Shown piece by piece: positions 44,474 through 53,700 of a stretch of 64,000 nt of DNA. The position numbers and the translations under genes were made by a program. Where the stretch lies: the NCBI RefSeq assembly GCF_005796205.1, contig NZ_VAHN01000006.1, positions 1-64,000 on the forward strand, read 5' to 3'. Below the pieces are notes generated by a model. That model searched no databases and was not told where the DNA came from. It saw only the letters and a list, made by a program, of their open reading frames with translations. Numbering within the stretch: the stretch's first letter is position 1; every line of letters starts with the position of its first letter. The DNA is from Pseudarthrobacter sp. NamE2. GTDB taxonomy: Bacteria > Actinomycetota > Actinomycetes > Actinomycetales > Micrococcaceae.

Positions 44474-45408
44474 GCGCTTTAGGCGAGCTCCATTCGCTCA
44501 CGAAACGGGAAAAAGGGCAGCCCAAGGTTAAGGTCAAGCACCGCCACAACAAGGCTGCCTACCTTTTCCTGCTGCCCTGGTTCCTGGGTTTGGGCATCAT
44601 CACCATCGGCCCGATGATTTCGTCGCTTATCCTGTCATTCACCAAGTACAACCTTCTGCAGGCACCGAAGTTCATCGGCTTTGATAACTACATCCGGATG
44701 CTGTCGGATGAGAGCCTGCACCAGTCCCTTGGCGTCACGTTTCTCTACGTCTTCGTGTCGGTTCCCGTTCAGCTTGGGATGGCCCTGGCCCTGGCCCTGC
44801 TACTCGACAGGGGCGTCCGGGGTTTGGCCTTCTACCGCTCGGTTTTTTATCTGCCGTCACTTCTTGGCTCGTCGGTTGCCATTGCTGTCCTCTGGAAGCA
44901 GGTTTTCGGCACGGAGGGGCTGGTAAACCAGTTCCTGGCCATGTTCGGCATCGCCGGCCAGGGCTGGATCTCCAGCCCGCAAACGGCCCTGGGGACGCTG
45001 ATCATCCTCAATGTCTGGACGTTCGGAGCGCCAATGGTCATCTTCCTGGCCGGGCTCCGTCAAATCCCGACAATGTACTACGAAGCCGCATCAACCGACG
45101 GCGCGTCCAAGTTCCGTCAGTTCCGTACCATCACCTTGCCGCTCCTGACGCCCATCATTTTCTTCAACCTGGTGCTTCAGATCATCCACGCGTTCCAGTC
45201 CTTCACCCAGGCATTCATCGTGTCCGGGGGAAGCGGAGGGCCGGCAGAATCGACACTCTTCTACACCCTCTACCTCTACATCCGGGGGTTCTCAAACTTC
45301 GATATGGGCTATGCCTCAGCCATGGCCTGGGTCCTGCTGCTGATCATTGGTGCCTTCACCGCAATCAACTTCTGGGCCTCTAAGCATTGGGTTTTCTATG
45401 ATGACTAA
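44470..45408 (+). CDS. Sugar ABC importer permease, MalF/UgpA type
   Basis: A 312-residue, six-span permease of the carbohydrate uptake-1 family. It starts with a basic cytosolic tail, then AAYLFLLPWFLGLGIITIGP. The EAA coupling loop is YYEAASTDGASKFRQFRTIT followed by LPLLTPIIFF. AGGAAGG precedes the ATG at 44470, which also overlaps the stop of a 17-residue leader ORF. It forms an operon with a MalG-like permease and a binding lipoprotein. No ATPase gene is present, as is usual for actinobacterial CUT1 systems that share an MsiK-like ATPase encoded elsewhere. Confidence 0.93.
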   Translation: MSALGELHSLTKREKGQPKVKVKHRHNKAAYLFLLPWFLGLGIITIGPMISSLILSFTKYNLLQAPKFIGFDNYIRMLSDESLHQSLGVTFLYVFVSVPVQLGMALALALLLDRGVRGLAFYRSVFYLPSLLGSSVAIAVLWKQVFGTEGLVNQFLAMFGIAGQGWISSPQTALGTLIILNVWTFGAPMVIFLAGLRQIPTMYYEAASTDGASKFRQFRTITLPLLTPIIFFNLVLQIIHAFQSFTQAFIVSGGSGGPAESTLFYTLYLYIRGFSNFDMGYASAMAWVLLLIIGAFTAINFWASKHWVFYDD

Positions 45409-46336
45409 TTTCGACACTTTGGAAACGCCGGCGCCCGCTCCGGAAGCACCTTCCCGCGCCAGCGCTGTCCGCGCCGACACGCCCGCACGCAGGAAGCATT
45501 CAAGGACCAGGGGCATGGTGAGCAGCGCGATCAAGCACGCTGCGTTGATTCTCGCCGGTCTGATCATGCTCTACCCGGTCCTGTGGCTTGTTGTCTCCTC
45601 CCTGAGGCCCACCGACGAGATCTTTCGCGACCCGGGCCTGGTGATCCGCAGCACCGAGTTCTCCAACTACGCGGACGGGTGGAACACGCTGTCCAGCCCC
45701 TTCACCGTGTTCCTCATCAATTCCAGCCTGGTCGTGCTGGGATGCATCCTCGGCAACCTGTTTTCATGTTCCTTGGCCGCCTACGCCTTCGCCCGGCTGG
45801 ATTTTGCGGGAAAGAAGTGGTGGTTCGCGATCATGCTGATCACCATCATGCTGCCCATCCATGTGGTCATCGTTCCCCAGTACATCTTGTTCAGCCAGCT
45901 GGGCTGGGTGAACACCTTCGTTCCGTTGATCCTCCCAAAAGTACTGGCAACGGACGCGTTCTTCATCTTCCTGATGGTCCAGTTCATCCGCGGTATTCCC
46001 CGGGAACTTGATGAGGCAGCACGTATCGACGGATGCGGGCAGGGCAGGATCTTTGCTCAGGTAATCCTGCCGCTCATGGTCCCGGCCCTGGCAACAACTG
46101 CCGTTTTCACGTTCATCTGGACCTGGAACGACTTTTTCTCGCAGCTGCTGTACCTGACCAAGCCTGAGATGTACACCGTTCCGCTCGCCCTGCGTGCGTT
46201 CATGGACGCACAGTCCTCGACCAGCTGGGGACCCATGTTCGCCATGTCGGTTGTCTCCCTCATCCCCATCTTCCTTGTCTTCCTTTTTGGCCAGCGGTTC
46301 CTGATCAAAGGCATCGCCACCACGGGCGGCAAGTAA
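45398..46336 (+). CDS. Sugar ABC importer permease, MalG/UgpE type
   Basis: A 312-residue, six-span permease. About 45 polar residues precede the first span (HAALILAGLIMLYPVLWLVV). The EAA loop is ELDEAARIDGCGQGRIFAQV followed by ILPLMVPALATTAVF. Two adjacent ATG codons at 45398 and 45401 overlap the end of the upstream permease gene, so either start gives tight coupling; no separate ribosome site is visible. It pairs with the preceding permease to form the membrane channel. Substrate specificity comes from the binding protein encoded next. Confidence 0.92.
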   Translation: MMTNFDTLETPAPAPEAPSRASAVRADTPARRKHSRTRGMVSSAIKHAALILAGLIMLYPVLWLVVSSLRPTDEIFRDPGLVIRSTEFSNYADGWNTLSSPFTVFLINSSLVVLGCILGNLFSCSLAAYAFARLDFAGKKWWFAIMLITIMLPIHVVIVPQYILFSQLGWVNTFVPLILPKVLATDAFFIFLMVQFIRGIPRELDEAARIDGCGQGRIFAQVILPLMVPALATTAVFTFIWTWNDFFSQLLYLTKPEMYTVPLALRAFMDAQSSTSWGPMFAMSVVSLIPIFLVFLFGQRFLIKGIATTGGK

Positions 46337-46405
46337 GGCACAGGCCCGTGCCGTTTACCCGGCCGGGACTTTCAATACCAGATCACCTCAAAGAAAGGGA
46401 ACGCC

Positions 46406-47725
46406 ATGTCCGGTGTTCAATTCACCCGCAGAGCCGCGGGATTCATGGCCTTTGCCGCCGCGTCCGCCCTCGCCCTCTCCGCCTGCGGCCCCAGCGCCAC
46501 GCCCCAGGGCAGCGAAGGCGCGGGGGAGCTGTCCAGCGAACCTGTCACGCTGACGATGACGTGGTGGGGTAACGACACCCGCCAGGCCAACACCCAGAAG
46601 ATCATTGACGCCTTTGAAAAGGCACACCCGAACATCAACATCGAGCCGTCCTACTCGGACTGGGCCGGCTACTGGGACAAGCTCGCGACCGAAACCGCGG
46701 CGAACAACACCCCGGACATCATCCAGATGGACGCCCTCTACCTGAGCACCTACGCCGACCGGGGCGCGCTGCTGGACCTTTCCAGCCTCGGTGACGCCCT
46801 CAACACCAGTGACCTGCCGCAGGCCGCGGTGGATTCAGGGAAAGTCGGGGACAGCCTCTACGCCGTCTCCGCCGGTCTGACCGCTTATTCCCTGGTCGCC
46901 AATACCTCGATCTTCCAGCAGGCAGGCGTCGAGCTTCCCGACGATAAGACGTGGACCTGGAAAGACTTTGCGGAGATCACCAAGAAGATCTCCGACAGCG
47001 GCGCAGGGAAGTACTACGGCGCCTCAGCCTACGGCTTTGAAGACGGCGCTTTGCGGATGTGGGCCCGCCAGAACGGCGACCAGCTCTTCGATAAGGACGG
47101 CAAGGTCGTCATCAAACAGGAAACCGTCAAGAGCTGGTGGGACGAGCTGAAGAAGCTCACCGAGACCGGCTCCGTTGCCCCGGCTTCCACAACCATCGAA
47201 AAGCAGTCCGGCGGACTGTCCGAATCCCTCAGCGCCACCAACCAGGCTGCCCTGGGCTTCTGGTGGAACGGCCAGCTCACCGCGCTGAGCAAGGCCAGCG
47301 GACAGGACCTGAAGCTTCTCCGCGTTCCGGAATCCTCCGGCGGCAAGTACTGGTACAAGCCATCCATGTTCTGGTCTGCTTCCTCGCGCACGCAGCATAA
47401 GGCCGAGGCGGCGCTCTTCCTTGACTTCCTGGTCAACAGCCAGGAAGCCGCTGACATCCAGCTGACTGAGCGCGGAGTGCCTGCAAACGAAAAGATCCGT
47501 ACCGCTATCACCCCCAAGCTCAGCGAGACCGACAAGGCTGTTGTGGCGTTCCTGGATGACCTCAGCGGCGACGTCGGTGAAGCTGAGCCCGTCACTCCTC
47601 CGGGTGGCAGCGCCATCGAAGCGCTGCTGAAGAAGTACACCGAGCAGGTCCTGTTCGATCAGGTGTCCACCGACAAGGCCGCGGAAGGGTTCATCAAGGA
47701 CCTCAGCTCCGAAATCCAGAACTAA
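46406..47725 (+). CDS. Sugar ABC importer substrate-binding lipoprotein (UgpB/MalE type)
   Basis: A 439-residue extracellular binding protein. A twin-arginine-like RRAAGF start leads into a hydrophobic signal and the lipobox ALSAC near residue 27. The mature domain begins VTLTMTWWGNDTRQANTQKI, then AHPNINIEPSYSDWAGYWDK, NTPDIIQMDALYLSTYADRG, and later ALGFWWNGQLTALSK, all typical of CUT1 binding proteins. AAAGGGAA lies before the ATG. A strong hairpin follows the gene. The ligand is unknown; the following oxidoreductase, PmoA-like and cupin genes suggest a modified or unusual sugar. Confidence 0.94.
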   Translation: MSGVQFTRRAAGFMAFAAASALALSACGPSATPQGSEGAGELSSEPVTLTMTWWGNDTRQANTQKIIDAFEKAHPNINIEPSYSDWAGYWDKLATETAANNTPDIIQMDALYLSTYADRGALLDLSSLGDALNTSDLPQAAVDSGKVGDSLYAVSAGLTAYSLVANTSIFQQAGVELPDDKTWTWKDFAEITKKISDSGAGKYYGASAYGFEDGALRMWARQNGDQLFDKDGKVVIKQETVKSWWDELKKLTETGSVAPASTTIEKQSGGLSESLSATNQAALGFWWNGQLTALSKASGQDLKLLRVPESSGGKYWYKPSMFWSASSRTQHKAEAALFLDFLVNSQEAADIQLTERGVPANEKIRTAITPKLSETDKAVVAFLDDLSGDVGEAEPVTPPGGSAIEALLKKYTEQVLFDQVSTDKAAEGFIKDLSSEIQN

Positions 47726-47732
47726 CAGCAAC

Positions 47733-47770
47733 AGGGCCGGGCCCAGGATCAGCACCCCTGGCCCGGCCCT
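47733..47770 (+). terminator. GC-rich hairpin after the binding-protein gene
   Basis: AGGGCCGGGCCCAGG pairs with CCTGGCCCGGCCCT, with one bulged C, eight bases after the stop. It may be a partial terminator setting binding-protein excess over the three downstream genes. Confidence 0.65.
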
Positions 47771-47802
47771 TGCACACCCGCTTTCACTTACAGGAGACTT
47801 CC

Positions 47803-48927
47803 TTGACTGACAACATCAACCCGGCGATTCGCCGTGCCGCCATTGTGGGCACAGGTGGCATTGCCACGGCCCACGCAGCCGCCCTGACCGAACTGGCCGG
47901 CCGCGTCGAACTGGCAGCAGCCGTGGACATCGATCCCGCACGCGCGGCTGCCTTCGCCGAGAAGTGGTCCATCGGCCGGACCTACCCCGACATTGACGGC
48001 CTTCTCGAAAACGAAGACCTGGACCTGGTGCACATTTGCACCCCTCCCGGATCGCACGTGCCGCTTGCGATCGCCTGCCTCCGCGCGGGGGTAACGCCTC
48101 TGATTGAGAAGCCCCCTGCCCTGTCGCTGGCGGAGATGGATGAACTCGCCGCCGTGGAACGTGAAACCGGCGCATCCGTGTTGACCGTCTTCCAGCACCG
48201 CTTCGGCTCCGGGGCCATCCAGCTCAGGAACCTGCTGGAAAAGGGAGTCCTCGGCCGGCCCCTCGTCGCCTCGGCCGACACCCTGTGGTACCGGGACGCC
48301 GAGTACTTCTCCGTCCCCTGGCGCGGGAACTGGGAAATCGAAGGCGGCGGCCCGACCATGGGCCACGGCATCCACCAGTTCGACCTGCTGCTGTCCATCC
48401 TGGGGGAGTGGGACGAGGTCACCGCCGTCGCCGGCCGCCAGTCCAGGCCCACCGACACCGAAGACGTCTCAGCCGCCCTGGTCCGCTTCGCCAACGGCGC
48501 GATCGCCACCGTCGTCAATTCGGTAGTTTCTCCCCGTGAAACCAGTCATCTGCGGTTCGACTTCGAGCGCGCCACCGTCGAACTCGACCACCTCTATGGC
48601 TACACCAACAGCAACTGGACCGTTACCGCGGCCGGCACCGACGCCACCATCACCAAGGCCTGGGCCGAAGGCATCGGCAATAACACCAGCGGTCACACCT
48701 CCCAGGTCGCCGCCATCCTCGACGCCCTCGATGCGGGAACCACGCCGGCCGTGCCGCTGTCCGCCGCCCGGAGCACCATGGAATTCATCGCCGCCGTCTA
48801 CGCCTCATCCTTCACCGGACGCCGCATCAAACGCGGCGAGATCGGCCCCGGTGACCCCTTCTACACGAGCATGGTGGGTTCCGGCGCGCCCTGGGCCACA
48901 GCAGAAAAGGCCGGGGTGCCGGCATGA
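47803..48927 (+). CDS. Gfo/Idh/MocA-family oxidoreductase
   Basis: A 374-residue NAD(P)-dependent oxidoreductase. The Rossmann motif AAIVGTGGIATAHAAALTEL is near residue 11, VHICTPPGSHVPLAIACLRA follows, and the EKP motif is LIEKPPALSL. The C-terminal domain has GGGPTMGHGIHQFDLLLSIL, with the usual catalytic Asp/His pattern. I chose the TTG at 47803, with AGGAG seven bases ahead; the longer frame starts inside the preceding hairpin. It overlaps the next gene by 4 bp and forms a three-gene unit with the PmoA-like and cupin proteins behind the ABC importer. It is unlike the Gfo/Idh protein at 27884-28960 in detail. Substrate unknown. Confidence 0.92.
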   Translation: MTDNINPAIRRAAIVGTGGIATAHAAALTELAGRVELAAAVDIDPARAAAFAEKWSIGRTYPDIDGLLENEDLDLVHICTPPGSHVPLAIACLRAGVTPLIEKPPALSLAEMDELAAVERETGASVLTVFQHRFGSGAIQLRNLLEKGVLGRPLVASADTLWYRDAEYFSVPWRGNWEIEGGGPTMGHGIHQFDLLLSILGEWDEVTAVAGRQSRPTDTEDVSAALVRFANGAIATVVNSVVSPRETSHLRFDFERATVELDHLYGYTNSNWTVTAAGTDATITKAWAEGIGNNTSGHTSQVAAILDALDAGTTPAVPLSAARSTMEFIAAVYASSFTGRRIKRGEIGPGDPFYTSMVGSGAPWATAEKAGVPA

Positions 48928-49856
48928 GCGCCTTCACTATTGATCACCGCCTTGACGAGTCTGTAACCGTTACTGCTGACGGCACGGCCCTGTTCACCTA
49001 CACGTACCGCCCCGATACCGTGCAGCTCGAGTCCCCGAAACCGTATCTGCACCCCCTGCGCACCCTTGGCGGGGACGTGGTCAGCCTTTTCCGCCCCCAC
49101 GACCACGTATGGCACAAGGGCATCGCCTGGGCTCTGCCGCATGTGGGGGAGCATAACTTCTGGGGAGGCCCTACGTACGTTCAGAAACCCGAAGACGCTC
49201 CCGGGCAGGGATCCTACGTTCAGCTCGAAAACAACGGACGGGCTGCCAGCTCTGCGCTGACTGAACTGGTAGCTGACAAAGACTCGGCGAGGATCGCGCA
49301 CCGGCTGGACTGGACCACGCAGCAGGGCGACCTCGTTATCCAGGAGCAGCGCCGGATCAGTGCCGGGATCGCCGGAGACGGCGAGGCCTGGGTGCTGACC
49401 TTCGAGACTGCGATGACGAACGTGTCCGGCGCGGCCATTTCCTTTGGCTCGCCCACCACAAAAGGCCGGGAAAACGCCGGCTACGGCGGTCTGTTCTGGC
49501 GCGGTCCCCGGTCCTTTACCGGCGGTGTCATCCACACCCCCGGAGCCAGCGGCGGCGAAGAGCTACGCGGTATCCGTGAAGAGTGGATGGGTTTCTCCGG
49601 CCAGCACGATGAGAGCGCCCGCTGGTCCACGGTGGTGATGGTCGATGCCCGGGAAAACCCGCTGCATCCGCCCCAGTGGTTTGCGCGTAACGAGCAGTTC
49701 GCCTGCCTGTGCCCGGCGCCCTTCTTCAGCGAGGAATTCGGCCTTCCTGCAGAACAGACGCTGAGCTTGCGGTACGCGGTCGTGATCGCCGACGGGATGG
49801 ATTCGCGTGAAGACGTTACCCGTCTCGCCTCCTGGGGGAGGGAAGCGCTTTCGTGA
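48924..49856 (+). CDS. PmoA-like (DUF6807) family protein
   Basis: A 310-residue protein of the family annotated as PmoA or DUF6807, common in sugar operons of actinobacteria and Bacteroidetes; the name does not imply methane oxidation. Family marks are RPDTVQLESPKPYLHPLRTL, FRPHDHVWHKGIAWALPHVG, with conserved histidines that may bind metal, YGGLFWRGPRSFTGG, and a C-terminal LSLRYAVVIADG. No signal peptide is seen. It is coupled on both sides (ATGA and GTGA) to the oxidoreductase and the cupin gene. Function unknown; a role in handling an oxidised or rearranged sugar is suggested only by the neighbours. Confidence 0.88.
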   Translation: MSAFTIDHRLDESVTVTADGTALFTYTYRPDTVQLESPKPYLHPLRTLGGDVVSLFRPHDHVWHKGIAWALPHVGEHNFWGGPTYVQKPEDAPGQGSYVQLENNGRAASSALTELVADKDSARIAHRLDWTTQQGDLVIQEQRRISAGIAGDGEAWVLTFETAMTNVSGAAISFGSPTTKGRENAGYGGLFWRGPRSFTGGVIHTPGASGGEELRGIREEWMGFSGQHDESARWSTVVMVDARENPLHPPQWFARNEQFACLCPAPFFSEEFGLPAEQTLSLRYAVVIADGMDSREDVTRLASWGREALS

Positions 49857-50599
49857 AGACACTCGTAGAAAAGGCGCCGGTCTTTCCAGGCGGAACATCC
49901 GTGACCCGGCTCAGCGTCTACGCTGACCAGGCTCCGGACGGGGTTGCCGGCGGCACGCCACACCTTCACACGGCCTCGACAGAGGCCTACGTTGTCCTCT
50001 CCGGCCGCGGGGCAATCCAGACCATTTCCCCGGAAGGGTTCCGGGAAACAACGCTGGAGCCGGGCTCGGTGGTCTGGTTTACCCCGGGCACGATCCACCG
50101 GGCCGTGAACCATGGTGATCTGGAAATTCTGGTCATCATGTCCAATGCAGGGCTTCCCGAAGCCGGTGATGCGGTCATGACGTTTCCCGAAGACATCGTG
50201 AGCGATCCTGAAGCGTACCGCGTCAACGCGGCCTTGCCCCCGGCAGATTCACCTGAAAGTGTCCTGTCTGCTGCAGCGGCCCGTCGACGGGACCTGGGCG
50301 TGGACGGATTTCTTGCTTTGAAAGCCGCTGCTGACACCGGCCCGCAGGCTTTCGAAGTTGCCCTGGACCGCTTCTACAGTGCCGCTTCCGCCGTGGTCAC
50401 ACCCCTTACGGGAACGTGGCGGGAGGTCTGGGAGAAGAGCGCGGGCCGGGCAGCCTCTGAAACCGATCAGGTGCTTTCCGCCCTTGTCACCGGCTCCCAG
50501 GAGCACCTGTGGCAGGCCGCACTGGAGCAGGCTCCGGCCACCCGTGCCAACCAACGCTTCGGCATGTGCGGAAGGCTGCAAACCTACAACACCCGGTAA
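49853..50599 (+). CDS. Cupin-domain protein with helical C-terminal extension
   Basis: A 248-residue protein. The N-terminal half is a cupin barrel: PHLHTASTEAYVVLSGRGA gives the first motif with two metal-binding histidines and a Glu, and EPGSVVWFTPGTIHRAVNHG gives the second with its histidine. Residues about 130-248 are a helix-rich extension that I do not recognise. The start is GTG at 49853 overlapping the previous stop. It is the last gene of the ABC-oxidoreductase operon and is followed by a terminator. Cupins in such operons are often sugar isomerases, epimerases or sensors; the reaction is not evident. Confidence 0.88.
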   Translation: MKTLVEKAPVFPGGTSVTRLSVYADQAPDGVAGGTPHLHTASTEAYVVLSGRGAIQTISPEGFRETTLEPGSVVWFTPGTIHRAVNHGDLEILVIMSNAGLPEAGDAVMTFPEDIVSDPEAYRVNAALPPADSPESVLSAAAARRRDLGVDGFLALKAAADTGPQAFEVALDRFYSAASAVVTPLTGTWREVWEKSAGRAASETDQVLSALVTGSQEHLWQAALEQAPATRANQRFGMCGRLQTYNTR

Positions 50600-50607
50600 T
50601 CGAAAGC

Positions 50608-50637
50608 GCGACCTTCACCCTTCGGGGTGAAGGTCGC
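50608..50637 (+). terminator. Perfect hairpin with UUCG loop
   Basis: GCGACCTTCACCC and GGGTGAAGGTCGC form a 13-bp perfect stem closed by a TTCG tetraloop, eight bases after the cupin stop codon. This is a very stable terminator that ends the sugar ABC operon. Confidence 0.85.
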
Positions 50638-50705
50638 ACCTCCCCTCGCGCCCTCACGCGTGGCCGCGAGGCAAAACCCGTCCCAGTTCATCTCCCGGAG
50701 GAACA

Positions 50706-53700
50706 ATGAAGTCCCTATCAAGAATCGTCAGGCGGTGTGGTGCCGCAGCAGTGGCAACAGCCGTGGTTGCCAGCGGTATGGCCGTTGTGGCACCGCCCAG
50801 TTCAGCAATCGACGCCCTGGCGTCGGCGCAGTCGTACGCCGGTTTCACGAGCAAGGGCGACCTGCAGGCAGAAGGCCGCACCATTGTGGCCGGCAAGGAA
50901 CTTGCCGTCACCGACGGTTCCGCGCCTGCCGGCTCCGGCACCACCTACTACGTCGACTCCATCGGCGGTGATGACACCGCGGCAGGAACCACAGCCGGCA
51001 CCGCCTGGAAGACGTTCCAAAACGTCAACGCCAAAGTTTTCGCCGCCGGTGACCGGATCCTGCTGAAGGCAGGCAGTTCATGGTCTGCCGAGGGCACAGA
51101 GGTGGCCAAGGAAGCCTACGACTACACGCACTGGGTCAACGGGGTGCCCACGGACGTCACGGCGGAAAACCCTTCATGGCTCCTGGCGCCCAAGGGATCG
51201 GGAACAGCCGAAAGTCCGATCGTCCTGTCCAGCTACGGGTCAGGCGCAGCACCCGAACTCAACGGCCGCGGCGTGGTCAACGACGTGCTGCAGCTGAACA
51301 ACCAGCAGCACTGGGACATCTCCAACCTCGAAATCACCAACGTTACCGACGGTTTCAACCCGTCCGTTTTCGAACCGGGCGCAAACCAGGGTCAGAAGCC
51401 GGGGGAGGAAAACCCTAAGACCGGCGACCTGCGCGGCATCCACGTCCAGGCCGAAAACGCCGGGACCCTCAGCGGCTTCGACATCCATAACGTCTTCGTC
51501 CACGATGTCAGCGGCGTCATGTGGTCCATCGGCAACACCGGTTTGGACCGTTCAAAGCGCACCGGCGGCATCCTGTTCGAGGGACTCAAGGGAGACGCCA
51601 CGGCCGTGTCCCAGTTCAAGGACGTTACCGTCCGGGACAACGTCATCGCGAACACAGCTTTCGCGAACGTAGCGTTCAAGCAGTTCTCGGGCATGGGCGA
51701 AAACCGCTACCGGGACGTCAAACCCGGCTGGGGTGACAGGTCCTCCGGACGGGCCGCCACTGACGGGACCATCACCGAAGATCCCGACTGGCGCCCCCAC
51801 AGCAGCATCACTGTAACCGGCAACTATCTGACCAACCGTGACACCGAATACGGGTGGAACTCCCTCTACCTGACGAGCGTGCAGGGTGCCACGGTGGACA
51901 ACAACCTGATCGACGGCACCGGCGTCTCAGGCATCGAAATGTACTACGCCGACAACATCGTGGTGCAGAACAACGAGGTGGCAGGGGTGGAGATGCGGGT
52001 CAATGCCGCCGACTCCAACGCCATTGACCCTGACCGCGGCACCTCCAACGTGCTGATCCAGGGCAACTACGTCCACAATTCCGGTGAAGGCATCCTGCTG
52101 TGCGGGTTCAGCTTCAGCACCGCTGTTGTCCGCTACAACATCATCCAGGACGTCGATAAAAACTACATCAACCCGCATGGCGACAGCGGGGTCAATCTCA
52201 TCTACAACAACCTGATGTACAACACACAGAAGCCCACCAGGAACAACACGGTCGGCTTCTTCGAATCCAGCGGCAGCGCCAGCACGTACCTCGTCGAAAA
52301 GAACCCGCACTACGTGTTCAACAACGCGTTCATCAACACCAGGGCAGACGTCAGCGGAGCAGCCTTCCGCACCGAATTCCCCGGTGTGCACTTCAGCAAC
52401 AACGCCTATTACGGGCCCAAGGTCACAGCTCCCAGCGTGGACAAGAACGCCACCACGTCCGATCCCAAGCTCGGTGGGGACCCCGCCGAGAACATCATGA
52501 ACGCCAGACTGACCACCGCTCAGTCACCGCTGATCAGTGCCGGAATGAATGTGGACCTGGCTGCGATCGCCAAGGGATTCAATGCCACGGGCAACACCGC
52601 AACCAGCCAGTTGCCGCTGACGGTGGACTTCTTCGGCACCACCGTTGCGTCCCCGCCGAACGTGGGCCCCTCGTCCTATCTCCCCCCTGAAGGTCAGGGC
52701 ATGGTCTCCGGCATCGTCACCGATTCCGCAGGCCTGGCCGTTCCCGGCGCAACTGTCGCTTACGGCCCCGGCACGGTCACCGCTGACGCCCGCGGACGCT
52801 ACGCCCTCGAAGTGCCGGCCGGTGAGTACACCCTCGTTCCGTCGGCACCGGGCTATGAGAACGGTGCCCCGGTAACAATGACCATCGGCAGCCGCGAAAT
52901 CCTCAGCAGGAATTTGGCTCTGGGTGCGACAACCGCCACAGAGGGAACGGTCGCCGGTACCGTAACTTCCTCCCGGGCCGGACTTGGTGGAGTGGCGGTA
53001 ACCATCTCCAAGGATGGCCAAACGGTCGCTACCGCGACAACCAACACCGCCGGTGCCTTCCAGATCGCGAACGTCCCTATGGGAGAGGGCTACACCGTCT
53101 CCGCCACGAAGAGCGGCTACCAGGAGGCCTCACAGGCAAATGTTACAGTCCAGCCTGCCCGGACAGTTACGGTCAACCTGGTTCTGTCACTCATCCCCGG
53201 TGAGACGAAGTACGTCATCAACGAAACCTTCGATGACGAAACAACCGGAGCGTTCACCCAAACCACCGATGGTGCCCTGACCGCCAAGACGGCACCGGCA
53301 GTCGGAACAATCACCGTCCGGGACGACGCCGGCCGCGCGGGCAATAAGTACCTCGATATCACAAAGAGCAGCGCAAGCTCGGCGGTCCTGGCGGTTCACA
53401 ACACGGTGGAGCAGAACCTCACCGGTGCCGTGACCCTCGAAGCACGGGTGCAGCGCACCACGACGAACGGCGCACCCAACCAGCTGGCCATGTACTCGTT
53501 CACTGAGTCATCCTGGAACGCGACCAGCCCGGCATCATCAACCAATCCCTCCGCCACTTTCGGGTTCGCAAGTGGAAAGATCATCACCCACAACGTGACC
53601 GGTTCCAGCTCGGTGAAGAACGTTGCCGACTACACCCCCGGCAAGTGGTACACCATCCGCAACGTGGTGGACCTCAACACCGGAACGTTCGACTTCTACA

